From: Cyprinodon diabolis
Lineage: Eukaryota > Chordata > Actinopteri > Cyprinodontiformes > Cyprinodontidae
Assembly (NCBI GenBank): GCA_030533445.1
Contig: JARPUW010000567.1
Coordinates: forward strand, 233,448-297,447
Reading direction: 5' to 3'
Length of the DNA: 64,000 nucleotides
The notes under the pieces are model-generated. The model saw only the letters and a list, made by a program, of their open reading frames with translations, did no database searches and was not told the origin of the DNA. Below, one piece after another: positions 21,087 to 33,884 of the stretch (the first letter of the stretch is position 1; the number at the start of each line of letters is the position of its first letter). A program made the translations under genes and the position numbers.

Positions 21087-24000
21087 GAGGCTTTTATTCT
21101 GTAGAGTCCTTGTAGTCTTATTTTGAAAGTCTATCATGAATGTGCATCAAAAGATGGGTCACGCCCAGCAGTGATATAGAATCCATTTCCAAATGTTAAA
21201 TCACTGGTTTTCCATGTTATTAGGTGAATAGTTGCTGTATTACAGAGTAAATGGGAGACTTTTATTGTGAAATTTGCTCTGGGTGTGTTTTGAAAAGGTC
21301 ACTAGAGTCTAATAAAAACAACCTGGAAGAGTTTGGGTCATAATGTTGAGCCATTTGCATCAATTAATGCATTAGTATAATCTAGAGGCTTTTATTTTGT
21401 AGGGTCCCTGGAGTCTTATTTTGAAAGTCCAACAGAGTTGTGTTTATAGAAAATGTTCAGACCCGTCAATGATAGTTGATTACTTTCCAATCGTTAAATC
21501 ACTCTTTTTCCATGTTATTAGGGCAGTAGATGAAGCGGAAATGGGAGGCTTTTATTTTGAAATTTGCTACAGGGTGTGTTTTAAACAGTCTCCTAGAGTC
21601 TATTCTCTAAAACGGGGTTGAGTTTGGGTCATAATGTTGAGCCATATAGGGCAATAAATATATGTAAAAAATATAGAGGCTTTTATTTTGTAGGGTCCCT
21701 GGAGTCTTATTTTGAAAGTCTATCAGTGCTGAGTGGCAAGGGAAGTGTCATGGACAGCAGTCATATAGTATCCATTTCCCAATGTTAAATCAGTCCTTTC
21801 ACCCTCCATTAGATTAATATGTGCTGTTTAAAACAGCAGAGGTAAAATCTGTTTGAAGCTTGGTAACCTTGACAACGCTTAACGAGCCTCTCACTGACAC
21901 AGACAACAGCTGCACTCACTATTGGTTTCTTCTTCCCAGGCTTTTTTGTATGGGAAGAACGGCACCGAACAAACGACTACTGATCAAAAACCGTATGAGT
22001 TATTCAAAAAACATTTTCACCATGAGCATCAGCAATCCTTCGACTCCAACTATACCAACTTTGGTGTATGTGTGTCATTCAGAAAAATATTTATGACGAG
22101 TTGAAAACACATAGTCTGATTCGTTTCTCTCCCATCTTCAGCTCAAAAAGAATAGAGAAAGGCTGAAACTCTCATCGACTTTAGGTTGGTCTGGACGGTT
22201 TTTAAGGAAAAGTATTAATCCTACCGTAATTCCGAAGACATTGTGTGAGTCCAGAGGTTTCAGTCTACAAACTGACCAAAAATGGTGACTGTAGCTCCAA
22301 ATATGTGGCCGTGAGGGCGAGAATAAGATGTTTGATCTTAAAAGAATGGCCGCCTCACACTAAGATTTCAGCAGCTGCACTCTAGCAGGCTGCTGCAGAA
22401 GCTAACTGTCAGCTAGCTTCCAGGTGCTTACCCTCCGAACAAACGACTGCTGAGCAAAAACCGTAAAAGATATCTGAAAAATTCTTTCAGTGAAAGCAAC
22501 ATCTATCCTTTGTCTCAGACTGGGGTAACCTTCATGTCTGTAGGTCTTTCACAACCCAAAACGAAGCACAAACAAAATGGTTGGCCCACCTGCTCCTCCC
22601 TTTGTTTGAACTGCAGGACCTCACTCTCACTCACCTTTTAGCTGCTAAAGCACCCCTCCGAACAAATGACTGCTGAGTAAAAACCGTAAAAGGTATCTGA
22701 AAAATTATTTTTATCTAAGCGACAGCTATATCTTGTCTTCAATTGGAGTAACTTTCATGGCTGTAGGTCATCTACAACCTGAATGGGAAGAGAAAGAAAA
22801 AGAAAAAACGTTTTGTCACACCTGATCTTCTAATTGAGCTAGCTGCAGCAGGACACTCTCCCCCAGCTTTCAGCTGCTTAAAATGTCCTCCGAACAAACG
22901 ACTGCTGAGCAAAAACCGTATGAGTTATTCAAAATATTTTTTCACCGTGAGCGTCAGTCATCCTTCGACTCCAACTATGCCAACTTTGGTGTATGTGTGT
23001 CATTCAGAAAAATATTTATGACGAGTTTAAAACACATAGTCGGATTCGTTTTTCTCCCCTCTTCTGCTCCAAAACCAATGAAAAACGGCTCTGATTTTCA
23101 TCGACTTTAGGTCGGTCTGGAGGGTTTTTAAGGAAAAGTATTAATCCTACCGTAATTCCGAAGATATTGTGTGGGTCCAGAGATTTCAGTCTACAAACTG
23201 ACCAAAAATGGTGACTCTAGCTATAAATATGTGGCCGTGAGGGCGAGTTTAAAATGTTTTTTTGTGTTTAAAAAACGCCTGCCTCACACTCTAGCTTTTC
23301 AGTTGCTCCACTCTAGCAGGCTGGATTTTGCTAAAACTTTGTGGCGCTTGAGGTCTGATTATACAAAAACCGTAGCAGTTATCAACATACCGTCTTCAGT
23401 TTTAAATAGACGAAGGATTTATCTACAAACTGAGCTTCAAACTGTTTTTCTAGGTGAATGTATGCCGACACAGTGAAGTGCTGTTTTTTATGCTTTTTTT
23501 TTCCTCTCCCCATTCATTTCCTATGGGATTTTTTTGCGACGTTTTCGCTAATAATTCGCAAACCTTCGGACTAATGAGAAAGTTTTATACAAGCACACAT
23601 CACCCCATTGGTCCCGACGCGTGTGCCAACTTTGGGCCCGATCCGCCAAACCGTGCGGGACTAGTTACGCGCCGAAGTTTTGGGTATACGGGAGAATTAT
23701 AATAATAATAATACGCGGAATAAATATGTGCAATAGTAGTAGGTGGGCCATGCCTTCGGCATGTGGCCCCCCAACTAGAAAATTTCTAAAGAAATTTTGA
23801 GGGGGGCCACCTACTGCCCGTCTGGGGAACCGGGCCAATACGGCCCTGGCAAGTGACGTCGGGGCTCCCCAGACCAACTGCTTACGCCTTTGAGGGCTGC
23901 TGAGGGAAGGAAAGAGGGCAAGTTCATGGGCAAAGAGAGCTGTGTGCCACTTGTGCTGAAATCTGGGAAATAGACGTGCACAGCGTATCATGCACAAGCA

Positions 24001-24323
24001 TAATATGGGTTGTCCATATTGAAACACAGTGGGTAAAGCCCAGTTGGCGGGCTTCGCCCGCCTGCTAGGAGCCATCTCAGTGAAGAAAAAAATCACCAAT
24101 GGCGGGCTCTGCCCGCCTTCTAAGAGCCATTGCAGTGATGAAATCACCAATGGCGGGCTCCGCCCGCCTGCTAAGAGCCATTGCAGTGATGTAATCACCT
24201 TTGGCGGGCTCCGCCCGCCTGTTACCATTGGCGGGCTCCGCCCGCCTTCTAAGAGCCATTGCAGTGATGAAATCACCAATGGCAATGAGCAATATGCCGG
24301 AATGTATGAGTGTGTATAAGGAA
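21087..24323 (+). repeat. Monomer M7 (3,237 bp, one 60 bp hairpin unit)
   Basis: Twin of M9 through the A and S regions: both have TTGCTACAGGG, CTGGACGGTTTTT, TTAAAAGAATGGCC, TTTTGTCACACCTGATC and GGACACTCTCCCCC. The tails differ: M7 is type 1 with one hairpin unit, M9 type 2 with none. M7 alone has ATCATGCACAAGCATAATATGG near 23988. Confidence 0.95.
23701..23810. repeat. 60 bp hairpin unit plus composite foldback (M7)
   Basis: Unit starts at 23713. Its end GTGGCCCCCC (23763-23772) is the exact reverse complement of GGGGGGCCAC (23801-23810). Between them lies the AT hairpin (AAAATTTC/GAAATTTT). Together they form a 48 nt foldback with a ten-base outer stem, a small asymmetric internal loop and an eight-base inner stem. 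The twin M9 lacks the unit and so lacks the left outer arm. Confidence 0.92.
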
Positions 24324-27300
24324 GAGGCTTTTATTCTGTAGAGTCCTTGTAGTCTTATTTTGAAAGTCTATCATGAATGTGCATCAAAAGATGGGTCACG
24401 CCCAGCAGTGATATAGAATCCATTTCCAAATGTTAAATCACTGGTTTTCCATGTTATTAGGTGAATAGTTGCTGTATTACAGAGTAAATGGGAGACTTTT
24501 ATTGTGAAATTTGCTCTGGGGTGTGTTTTGAAAAGGTCACTAGAGTCTAATAAAAACAACCTGGAAGAGTTTGGGTCATAATGTTGAGCCATTTGCATCA
24601 ATTAATGCATTAGTATAATCTAGAGGCTTTTATTTTGTAGGGTCCCTGGAGTCTTATTTTGAAAGTCCAACAGAGTTGTGTTTAGAGAAAATGTTCAGAC
24701 CCATCAATGATAGTTGATGACTTTCCAATCGTTAAATCACTCTTTTTCCATTTTATTAGGGCAGTAGATGAAGCGGAAATGGGAGGCTTTTATTTTGAAA
24801 TTTGCCATAGGGTGTGTTTTAAACAGTCTCCTAGAGTCTATTCTCTAAAATGGGGTTGAGTTTGGGTCATAATGTTGAGCCATAAAGGGCAATAAATATA
24901 TGTAAAAAATATAGAGGCTTTTATTTTGAAGGGTCCCTGGAGTCTTATTTTGAAAGTCTATCAGTGCTGAGTGGCAAGGGAAGTGTCATGGACGGCAGTC
25001 ATATAGTATCCATTTCCCAATGTTAAATCAGTGCTTTCACCCTCCATTAGATTAATATGTGCTGTTTAAAACAGCAGAGGTAAAATCTGTTTGAAGCTTG
25101 GTAACCTTGACAACGCTTAATGAGCCTCTCACTGACACAGACAACAGCTGCACTCACTATTGGTTTCTTCTTCCCAGGCTTTTTTGTATGGGAAGAACGG
25201 CACCGAACAAACGACTGCTGAGCAAAAACCGTATGAGTTATTAAAAAAAAAAATTTCACCATGAGCATCAGCAATCCTTCGACTCCAACTATACCAACTT
25301 TGGTGTATGTGTGTCATTCAGAACAATATTTATGACGACTTGAAAACACATAGTCTGATTCGTTTTTCTCCCATCTTCAGCTTAAAAAGAATGGAGAAAG
25401 GCTGAAACTCATCGACTTTAGGTTGGTCTGGAGGGTTTTTAAGGAAAAGTATTAATCCTACCGTAATTCCGAAGACATTGTGTGAGTCCAGAGGTTTCAG
25501 TCTACAAACTGACCAAAAATGGTGACTGTAGGTCCAAATATGTGGCCGTGAGGGCGAGAATAAGATGTTTGATCTTAAAAAAATGGCCGCCTCACACTAA
25601 GATTTCAGCAGCTGCACTCTAGCAGGCTGCTGCAGAAGCTAACTGTCAGCTAGCTTCCAGGTGCTTACCCTCCGAACAAACGACTGCTGAGCAAAAACCG
25701 TAAAAGATATCTGAAAAATTCTTTCAGTGAAAGCAACATCTATCCTTTGTCTCAGACTGGGGTAACCTTCATGTCTGTAGGTCTTTCACAACCCAAAACG
25801 AAGCACAAACAAAATGGTTGGCCCACCTGCTCCTCCCTTTGTTTGAACTGCAGGACCTCACTCTCACTCACCTTTTAGCTGCTAAAGCACCCCTCCGAAC
25901 AAACGACTGCTGAGTAAAAACCGTAAAAGGTGTCTGAAAAATTCTTTTTATCTAAGCGACAGCTATATCTTGTCTTCAATTGGAGTAACTTTCATGGCTG
26001 TAGGTCATCTACAAACTGAATGGGAAGAGAAAGAAAAAGAAAAAACGTTTCATCACACCTAAGCTTCTAATTGAGCTAGCTGCAGCAGGTCACTGTCACT
26101 CAGCTTTCAGGTGCTTAAAATGTCCTCCGAACAAACGACTGCTGAGCAAAAACCGTATGAGTTATTCAAAAAAAGTTTTCACCGTGAGCGTCAGTCATCC
26201 TTCGACTCCAACTATGCCAACTTTGGTGTATGTGTGTCATTCAGAAAAATATTTATGACGAGTTGAAAACACATAGTCTGATTCGTTTTTCTCCCCTCTT
26301 CTGCTCCAAAACCAATGAAAAACGGCTCTGATTTTCATCGACTTTAGGTCGGTCTGGAGGGTTTTTAAGGAAAAGTATTAATCCTACCGTAATTCCGAAG
26401 ATATTGTGTGGGTCCAGAGATTTCAGTCTACAAACTGACCAAAAATGGTGACTCTAGCTATAAATATGTGGCCGTGAGGGCGAGTTTAAAATGTTTTTTT
26501 GTGTTTAAAAAACGCCTGCCTCACACTCTAGCTTTTCAGTTGCTCCACTCTAGCAGGCTGGATTTTGCTAAAACTTTGTGGCGCTTGAGGTCTGATTATA
26601 CAAAAACCGTAGCAGTTATCAACATACCGTCTTCAGTTTTAAATAGACGAAGGATTTATCTACAAACTGAGCTTCAAACTGTTTTTCTAGGTGAATGTAT
26701 GCCGACACAGTGAAGTGCTGTTTTTTATGCTTTTTTTTTCCTCTCCCCATTCATTTCCTATGGGATTTTTTTGCGACGTTTTCGCTAATAATTCGCAAAC
26801 CTTCGGACTAATGAGAAAGTTTTATACAAGCACACATCACCCCATTGGTCCCGACGCGTGTGCCAACTTTGGGCCCGATCCGCCAAACCGTGCGGGACTA
26901 GTTACGTGCCGAAGTTTTGGGTATACGGGAGAATTATAATAATAATAATAATACGCGGAATAAATATGTGCAATAGTAGTAGGTGGGCCATGCCTTCGGC
27001 ATGTGGCCCCCCAATAACTAGAAAATTTCTAAAGAAATTTTGAGGGGGGCCACCTACTGCCCGTCTGGGGAACCGGGCCAATACGGCCCTGGCAAGTGAC
27101 GTCGGGGCTCCCCAGACCAACTGCTTACGCCTTTGAGGGCTGCTGAGGGAAGGAAAGAGGGCAAGTTCATGGGCAAAGAGAGCTGTGTGCCACTTGTGCT
27201 GAAATCTGGGAAATAGACGTGCACAGCGTATGATGCACAAGGGTAATATGGGTTGTCCATATTGAAACACAGTGGGTAAAGCCCAGTTGGCGGGCTTCGC

Positions 27301-27566
27301 CCGCCTGCTAGGAGCCATCTCAGTGAAGAAAAAAATCACCAATGGCGGGCTCTGCCCGCCTTCTAAGAGCCATTGCAGTGATGAAATCACCAATGGCGGG
27401 CTCCGCCCGCCTGCTAAGAGCCATTGCAGTGATGTAATCACCTTTGGCGGGCTCCGCCCGCCTGTTACCATTGGCGGGCTCCGCCCGCCTTCTAAGAGCC
27501 ATTGCAGTGATGAAATCACCAATGGCAATGAGCAATATGCCAGAATGTATGAGTGTGTATAAGGAA
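24324..27566 (+). repeat. Monomer M8 (3,243 bp, mosaic, one 60 bp hairpin unit)
   Basis: From the second A copy to the first S copy it matches M3 and M15 (TTTAGAGAAAATG, AATGAGCCTCTCAC, A-run near 25243, GACGACTTG). From about 25,700 onward it follows the common type (AAGCACAAAC, TTTGTTTGAACTG, CATCACACCTAAGC). Its hairpin unit is followed by AATAACTAG, one AAT more than other single-unit copies. Confidence 0.95.
26938..27015. repeat. AAT tract with one 60 bp hairpin unit (M8)
   Basis: Unit starts at 26953. It differs from other single units in having AATAACTAG at its 3' side, so an AAT remains after the unit as well as before it. Confidence 0.94.
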
Positions 27567-30500
27567 GAGGCTTTTATTCTGTAGAGTCCTTGTAGTCTTA
27601 TTTTGAAAGTCTATCATGAATGTGCATCAAAAGATGGGTCACGCCCAGCAGTGATATAGAATCCATTTCCAAATGTTAAATCACTGGTTTTCCATGTTAT
27701 TAGGTGAATAGTTGCTGTATTACAGAGTAAATGGGAGACTTTTATTGTGAAATTTGCTCTGGGTGTGTTTTGAAAAGGTCACTAGAGTCTAATAAAAACA
27801 ACCTGGAAGAGTTTGGGTCATAATGTTGAGCCATTTGCATCAATTAATGCATTAGTATAATCTAGAGGCTTTTATTTTGTAGGGTCCCTGGAGTCTTATT
27901 TTGAAAGTCCAACAGAGTTGTGTTTATAGAAAATGTTCAGACCCGTCAATGATAGTTGATTACTTTCCAATCGTTAAATCACTCTTTTTCCATGTTATTA
28001 GGGCAGTAGATGAAGCGGAAATGGGAGGCTTTTATTTTGAAATTTGCTACAGGGTGTGTTTTAAACAGTCTCCTAGAGTCTATTCTCTAAAACGGGGTTG
28101 AGTTTGGGTCATAATGTTGAGCCATATAGGGCAATAAATATATGTAAAAAATATAGAGGCTTTTATTTTGTAGGGTCCCTGGAGTCTTATTTTGAAAGTC
28201 TATCAGTGCTGAGTGGCAAGGGAAGTGTCATGGACAGCAGTCATATAGTATCCATTTCCCAATGTTAAATCAGTCCTTTCACCCTCCATTAGATTAATAT
28301 GTGCTGTTTAAAACAGCAGAGGTAAAATCTGTTTGAAGCTTGGTAACCTTGACAACGCTTAACGAGCCTCTCACTGACACAGACAACAGCTGCACTCACT
28401 ATTGGTTTCTTCTTCCCAGGCTTTTTTGTATGGGAAGAACGGCACCGAACAAACGACTACTGATCAAAAACCGTATGAGTTATTCAAAAAACATTTTCAC
28501 CATGAGCATCAGCAATCCTTCGACTCCAACTATACCAACTTTGGTGTATGTGTGTCATTCAGAAAAATATTTATGACGAGTTGAAAACACATAGTCTGAT
28601 TCGTTTCTCTCCCATCTTCAGCTCAAAAAGAATAGAGAAAGGCTGAAACTCTCATCGACTTTAGGTTGGTCTGGACGGTTTTTAAGGAAAAGTATTAATC
28701 CTACCGTAATTCCGAAGACATTGTGTGAGTCCAGAGGTTTCAGTCTACAAACTGACCAAAAATGGTGACTGTAGCTCCAAATATGTGGCCGTGAGGGCGA
28801 GAATAAGATGTTTGATCTTAAAAGAATGGCCGCCTCACACTAAGATTTCAGCAGCTGCACTCTAGCAGGCTGCTGCAGAAGCTAACTGTCAGCTAGCTTC
28901 CAGGTGCTTACCCTCCGAACAAACGACTGCTGAGCAAAAACCGTAAAAGATATCTGAAAAATTCTTTCAGTGAAAGCAACATCTATCCTTTGTCTCAGAC
29001 TGGGGTAACCTTCATGTCTGTAGGTCTTTCACAACCCAAAACGAAGCACAAACAAAATGGTTGGCCCACCTGCTCCTCCCTTTGTTTGAACTGCAGGACC
29101 TCACTCTCACTCACCTTTTAGCTGCTAAAGCACCCCTCCGAACAAACGACTGCTGAGTAAAAACCGTAAAAGGTATCTGAAAAATTATTTTTATCTAAGC
29201 GACAGCTATATCTTGTCTTCAATTGGAGTAACTTTCATGGCTGTAGGTCATCTACAACCTGAATGGGAAGAGAAAGAAAAAGAAAAAACGTTTTGTCACA
29301 CCTGATCTTCTAATTGAGCTAGCTGCAGCAGGACACTCTCCCCCAGCTTTCAGCTGCTTAAAATGTCCTCCGAACAAACGACTGCTGAGCAAAAACCGTA
29401 TGAGTTATTCAAAATATTTTTTCACCGTGAGCGTCAGCCATCCTTCGACTCCAACTATGCCAACTTTGGTGTATGTGTGTCATTCAGAAAAATATTTATG
29501 ACGAGTTTAAAACACATAGTCTGATTCGTTTTTCTCCCCTCTTCTGCTCCAAAACCAATGAAAAACGGCTCTGATTTTCATCGACTTTAGGTCGGTCTGG
29601 AGGGTTTTTAAGGAAAAGTATTAATCCTACCGTAATTCCGAAGATATTGTGTGGGTCCAGAGATTTCAGTCTACAAACTGACCAAAAATGGTGACTCTAG
29701 CTATAAATATGTGGCCGTGAGGGCGAGTTTAAAATGTTTTTTTGTGTTTAAAAAACGCCTGCCTCACACTCTAGCTTTTCAGTTGCTCCACTCTAGCAGG
29801 CTGGATTTTGCTAAAACTTTGTGGCGCTTGAGGTCTGATTATACAAAAACCGTAGCAGTTATCAACATACCGTCTTCAGTTTTAAATAGACGAAGGATTT
29901 ATCTACAAACTGAGCTTCAAACTGTTTTTCTAGGTGAATGTATGCCGACACAGTGAAGTGCTGTTTTTTATGCTTTTTTTTTCCTCTCCCCATTCATTTC
30001 CTATGGGATTTTTTTGCGACGTTTTCGCTAATAATTCGCAAACCTTCGGACTAATGAGAAAGTTTTATACAAGCACACATCACCCCATTGGTCCCGACGC
30101 GTGTGCCAACTTTGGGCCCGATCCGCCAAACCGTGCGGGACTAGTTACGTGCCGAAGTTTTGGGTATACGGGAGAATTATAATAATAATAACTAGAAAAT
30201 TTCTAAAGAAATTTTGAGGGGGGCCACCTACTGCCCGTCTGGGGAACAGGGCCAATACGGCCCTGGCAAGTGATGTCGGGGCTCCCCAGACCAACTGCTT
30301 ACGCCTTTGAGGGCTGCTGAGGGAAGGAAAGAGGGCTAGGTCATGGGCAAAGAGAGCTGTGTGCCACTTGTGCTGAAATCTGGGAAATAGACGTGCACAG
30401 CGTATGATGCAAAAGGGTAATATGGGTTGTCCATATTGAACCGCAGTGGGTAAAGCTCAGTTGGTGGGCTCCGCCCGCCTGCTAGGAGCCCTTGCAGCGA

Positions 30501-30713
30501 TGAAAAAAATCACCAATGGCGGGCTCTGCCCGCCTGCTAAGAGCCATTGCAGTGATGAAATCACCAATGGCGGGCTCCGCCCGCCTTCTAAGAGCCATTG
30601 CAGTGATGAAATCACCAATGGCGGGCTCCGCCCGCCTTCTAAGAGCCATTGCAGTGATGAAATTACAAATGGCAATGAGCAATATGCCAGAATGTATGAG
30701 TGTGTATAAGGAA
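27567..30713 (+). repeat. Monomer M9 (3,147 bp, type 2 tail)
   Basis: Twin of M7 in the A and S regions, then switches to a type 2 tail with four GC hairpins (30463-30673) and no 60 bp unit. Confidence 0.95.
30463..30673. repeat. GC hairpin cluster, type 2 (M9)
   Basis: Four hairpins at regular 51 bp spacing after the first; loops TCC (with wobble arm GGTGGGC), TCT, TCC, TCC. Ends GAAATTACAAATGGC. Confidence 0.92.
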
Positions 30714-33700
30714 GAGGCTTTTATTCTGTAGAGTCCCTGGAGTCTTATTTTGAAAGTCTATCATGGAAGTGCATCTAAAGATGGGTCATGCCCAGCAGTT
30801 ATATAGAATCAATTTCCAAATGTTAAATCACTGGTTTTCCATGTTATTAGGTGAATAGTTGCTGTATTACAGAGTAAATGGGAGACTTTTATTGTGAAAT
30901 TTGCTCTGGGTGTGTTTTGAAAAGGTCACTAGAGTCTAATAAAAACAACCTGGAAGAGTTTGGGTCATAATGTTGAGCCATTTGCATCAATTAATGCATT
31001 AGTATAATCTAGAGGCTTTTATTTTGTAGGGTCGCTGGAGTCTTATTTTGAAAGTCCAACAGAGTTGTGTTTATAGAAAATGTTCAGACCCGTCAATGAT
31101 AGTTGATTACTTTCCAATCGTTAAATCACTCTTTTTCCATGTTATTAGGGCAGTAGATGAAGCGGAAATGGGAGGCTTTTATTTTGAAATTTGCTATAGG
31201 GTGTGTTTTAAACAGTCTCCTAGAGTCTATTCTCTAAAACGGGGTTGAGTTTGGGTCATAATATTGAGCCATATAGGGCAATAAATATATGTAAAAAATA
31301 TAGAGGCTTTTATTTTGTAGGGTCCCTGGAGTCTTATTTTGAAAGTCTATCAGTGCTGAGTGGCAAGGGAAGTGTCATGGACAGCAGTCATATAGTATCC
31401 ATTTCCCAATGTTAAATCAGTCCTTTCACCCTCCATTAGATTAATATGTGCTGTTTAAAACAGCAGAGGTAAAATCTGTTTGAAGCTTGGTAACCTTGAC
31501 AACGCTTAACGAGCCTCTCACTGACACAGACAACAGCTGCACTCACTATTGGTTTCTTCTTCCCAGGCTTTTTTGTATGGGAAGAACGGCAACGAAAACA
31601 AACGACTACTGATCAAAAACCGTATGAGTTATTCAAAAAACATTTTCACCATGAGCATCAGCAATCCTTCGACTCCAAGTATACCAACTTTGGTGTATGT
31701 GTGTCATTCAGAACAATATTTATGACGACTTGAAAACACATAGTCTGATTCGTTTCTCTCCCATCTTCAGCTCAAAAAGAATGGAGAAAGGCTGAAACTC
31801 ATCGACTTTAGGTTGGTCTGGAGGGTTTTTAAGGAAAAGTATTAATCCTACCGTAATTCCGAAGACATTGTGTGAGTCCAGAGGTTTCAGTCTACAAACT
31901 GACCAAAAATGGTGACTGTAGCTCCAAATATGTGGCCGTGAGGGCGAGAATAAGATGTTTGATCTTAAAAAAATGGCCGCCTCACACTAAGATTTCAGCA
32001 GCTGCACTCTAGCAGGCTGCTGCAGAAGCTAACTGTCAGCTAGCTTCCAGGTGCTTACCCTCCGAACAAACGACTGCTGAGCAAAAACCGTAAAAGATAT
32101 CTGAAAAATTCTTTCAGTGAAAGCAACATCTATCCTTTGTCTCAGACTGGGGTAACCTTCATGTCTGTAGGTCTTTCACAACCCAAAACGAAGCACAAAC
32201 AAAATGGTTGGCCCACCTGCTCCTCCCTTTGTTTGAACTGCAGGACCTCACTCTCACTCACCTTTTAGCTGCTAAAGCACCCCTCCGAACAAACGACTGC
32301 TGAGTAAAAACCGTAAAAGGTATCTGAAAAATTCTTTTTATCTAAGCGACAGCTATATCTTGTCTTCAATTGGAGTAACTTTCATGGCTGTAGGTCATCT
32401 ACAAACTGAATGGGAAGAGAAAGAAAAAGAAAAAACGTTTCATCACACCTAAGCTTCTAATTGAGCTAGCTGCAGCAGGTCACTGTCACTCAGCTTTCAG
32501 GTGCTTAAAATGTCCTCCGAACAAACGACTGCTGAGCAAAAACTGTATGAGTTATTCAAAAAATTTTTTCACCGTGAGCGTCAGTCATCCTTCGACTCCA
32601 ACTATGCCAACTTTGGTGTATGTGTGTCATTCAGAAAAATATTTATGACGAGTTTAAAACACATAGTCGGATTCGTTTTTCTCCCCTCTTCTGCTCCAAA
32701 ACCAATGAAAAACGGCTCTGATTTTCATCGACTTTAGGTCGGTCTGGAGGGTTTTTAAGGAAAAGTATTAATCCTACCGTAATTCCGAAGATATTGTGTG
32801 GGTCCAGAGATTTCAGTCTACAAACTGACCAAAAATGGTGACTCTAGCTATAAATATGTGGCCGTGAGGGCGAGTTTAAAATGTTTTTTTGTGTTTAAAA
32901 AACGCCTGCCTCACACTCTAGCTTTTCAGTTGCTCCACTCTAGCAGGCTGGATTTTGCTAAAACTTTGTGGCGCTTGAGGTCTGATTATACAAAAACCGT
33001 AGCAGTTATCAACATACCGTCTTCAGTTTTAAATAGACGAAGGATTTATCTACAAACTGAGCTTCAAACTGTTTTTCTAGGTGAATGTATGCCGACACAG
33101 TGAAGTGCTGTTTTTTATGCTTTTTTTTTCCTCTCCCCATTCATTTCCTATGGGATTTTTTTGCGACGTTTTCGCTAATAATTCGCAAACCTTCGGACTA
33201 ATGAGAAAGTTTTATACAAGCACACATCACCCCATTGGTCCCGACGCGTGTGCCAACTTTGGGCCCGATCCGCCAAACCGTGCGGGACTAGTTACGCGCC
33301 GAAGTTTTGGGTATACGGGAGAATTATAATAATAACTAGAAAATTTCTAAAGAAATTTTGAGGGGGGCCACCTACTGCCCGTCTGGGGAACCGGGCCAAT
33401 ACGGCCCTGGCAAGTGACGTCGGGGCTCCCCAGACCAACTGCTTACGCCTTTGAGGGCTGCTGAGGGAAGGAAAGAGGGCTAGGTCATGGGCAAAGAGAG
33501 CTGTGTGCCACTTGTGCTGAAATCTGGGAAATAGACGTGCACAGCGTATGATGCACAAGGGTAATATGGGTTGTCCATATTGAAACACAGTGGGTAAAGC
33601 CCAGTTGGCGGGCTTCGCCCGCCTGCTAGGAGCCATCTCAGTGAAGAAAAAAATCACCAATGGCGGGCTCTGCCCGCCTTCTAAGAGCCATTGCAGTGAT

Positions 33701-33884
33701 GAAATCACCAATGGCGGGCTCCGCCCGCCTGCTAAGAGCCATTGCAGTGATGTAATCACCTTTGGCGGGCTCCGCCCGCCTGTTACCATTGGCGGGCTCC
33801 GCCCGCCTTCTAAGAGCCATTGCAGTGATGAAATCACCAATGGCAATGAGCAATATGCCAGAATGTATGAGTGTGTATAAGGAA
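30714..33884 (+). repeat. Monomer M10 (3,171 bp)
   Basis: The A region has the post-type-2 variants. The first S copy has a two-base insertion in its motif (GGCAACGAAAACAAACG near 31588), shared only with M16. The tail is type 1 but keeps GGGCTAGGTCATGG, otherwise typical of types 2 and 3, which suggests a short conversion tract. Confidence 0.95.
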
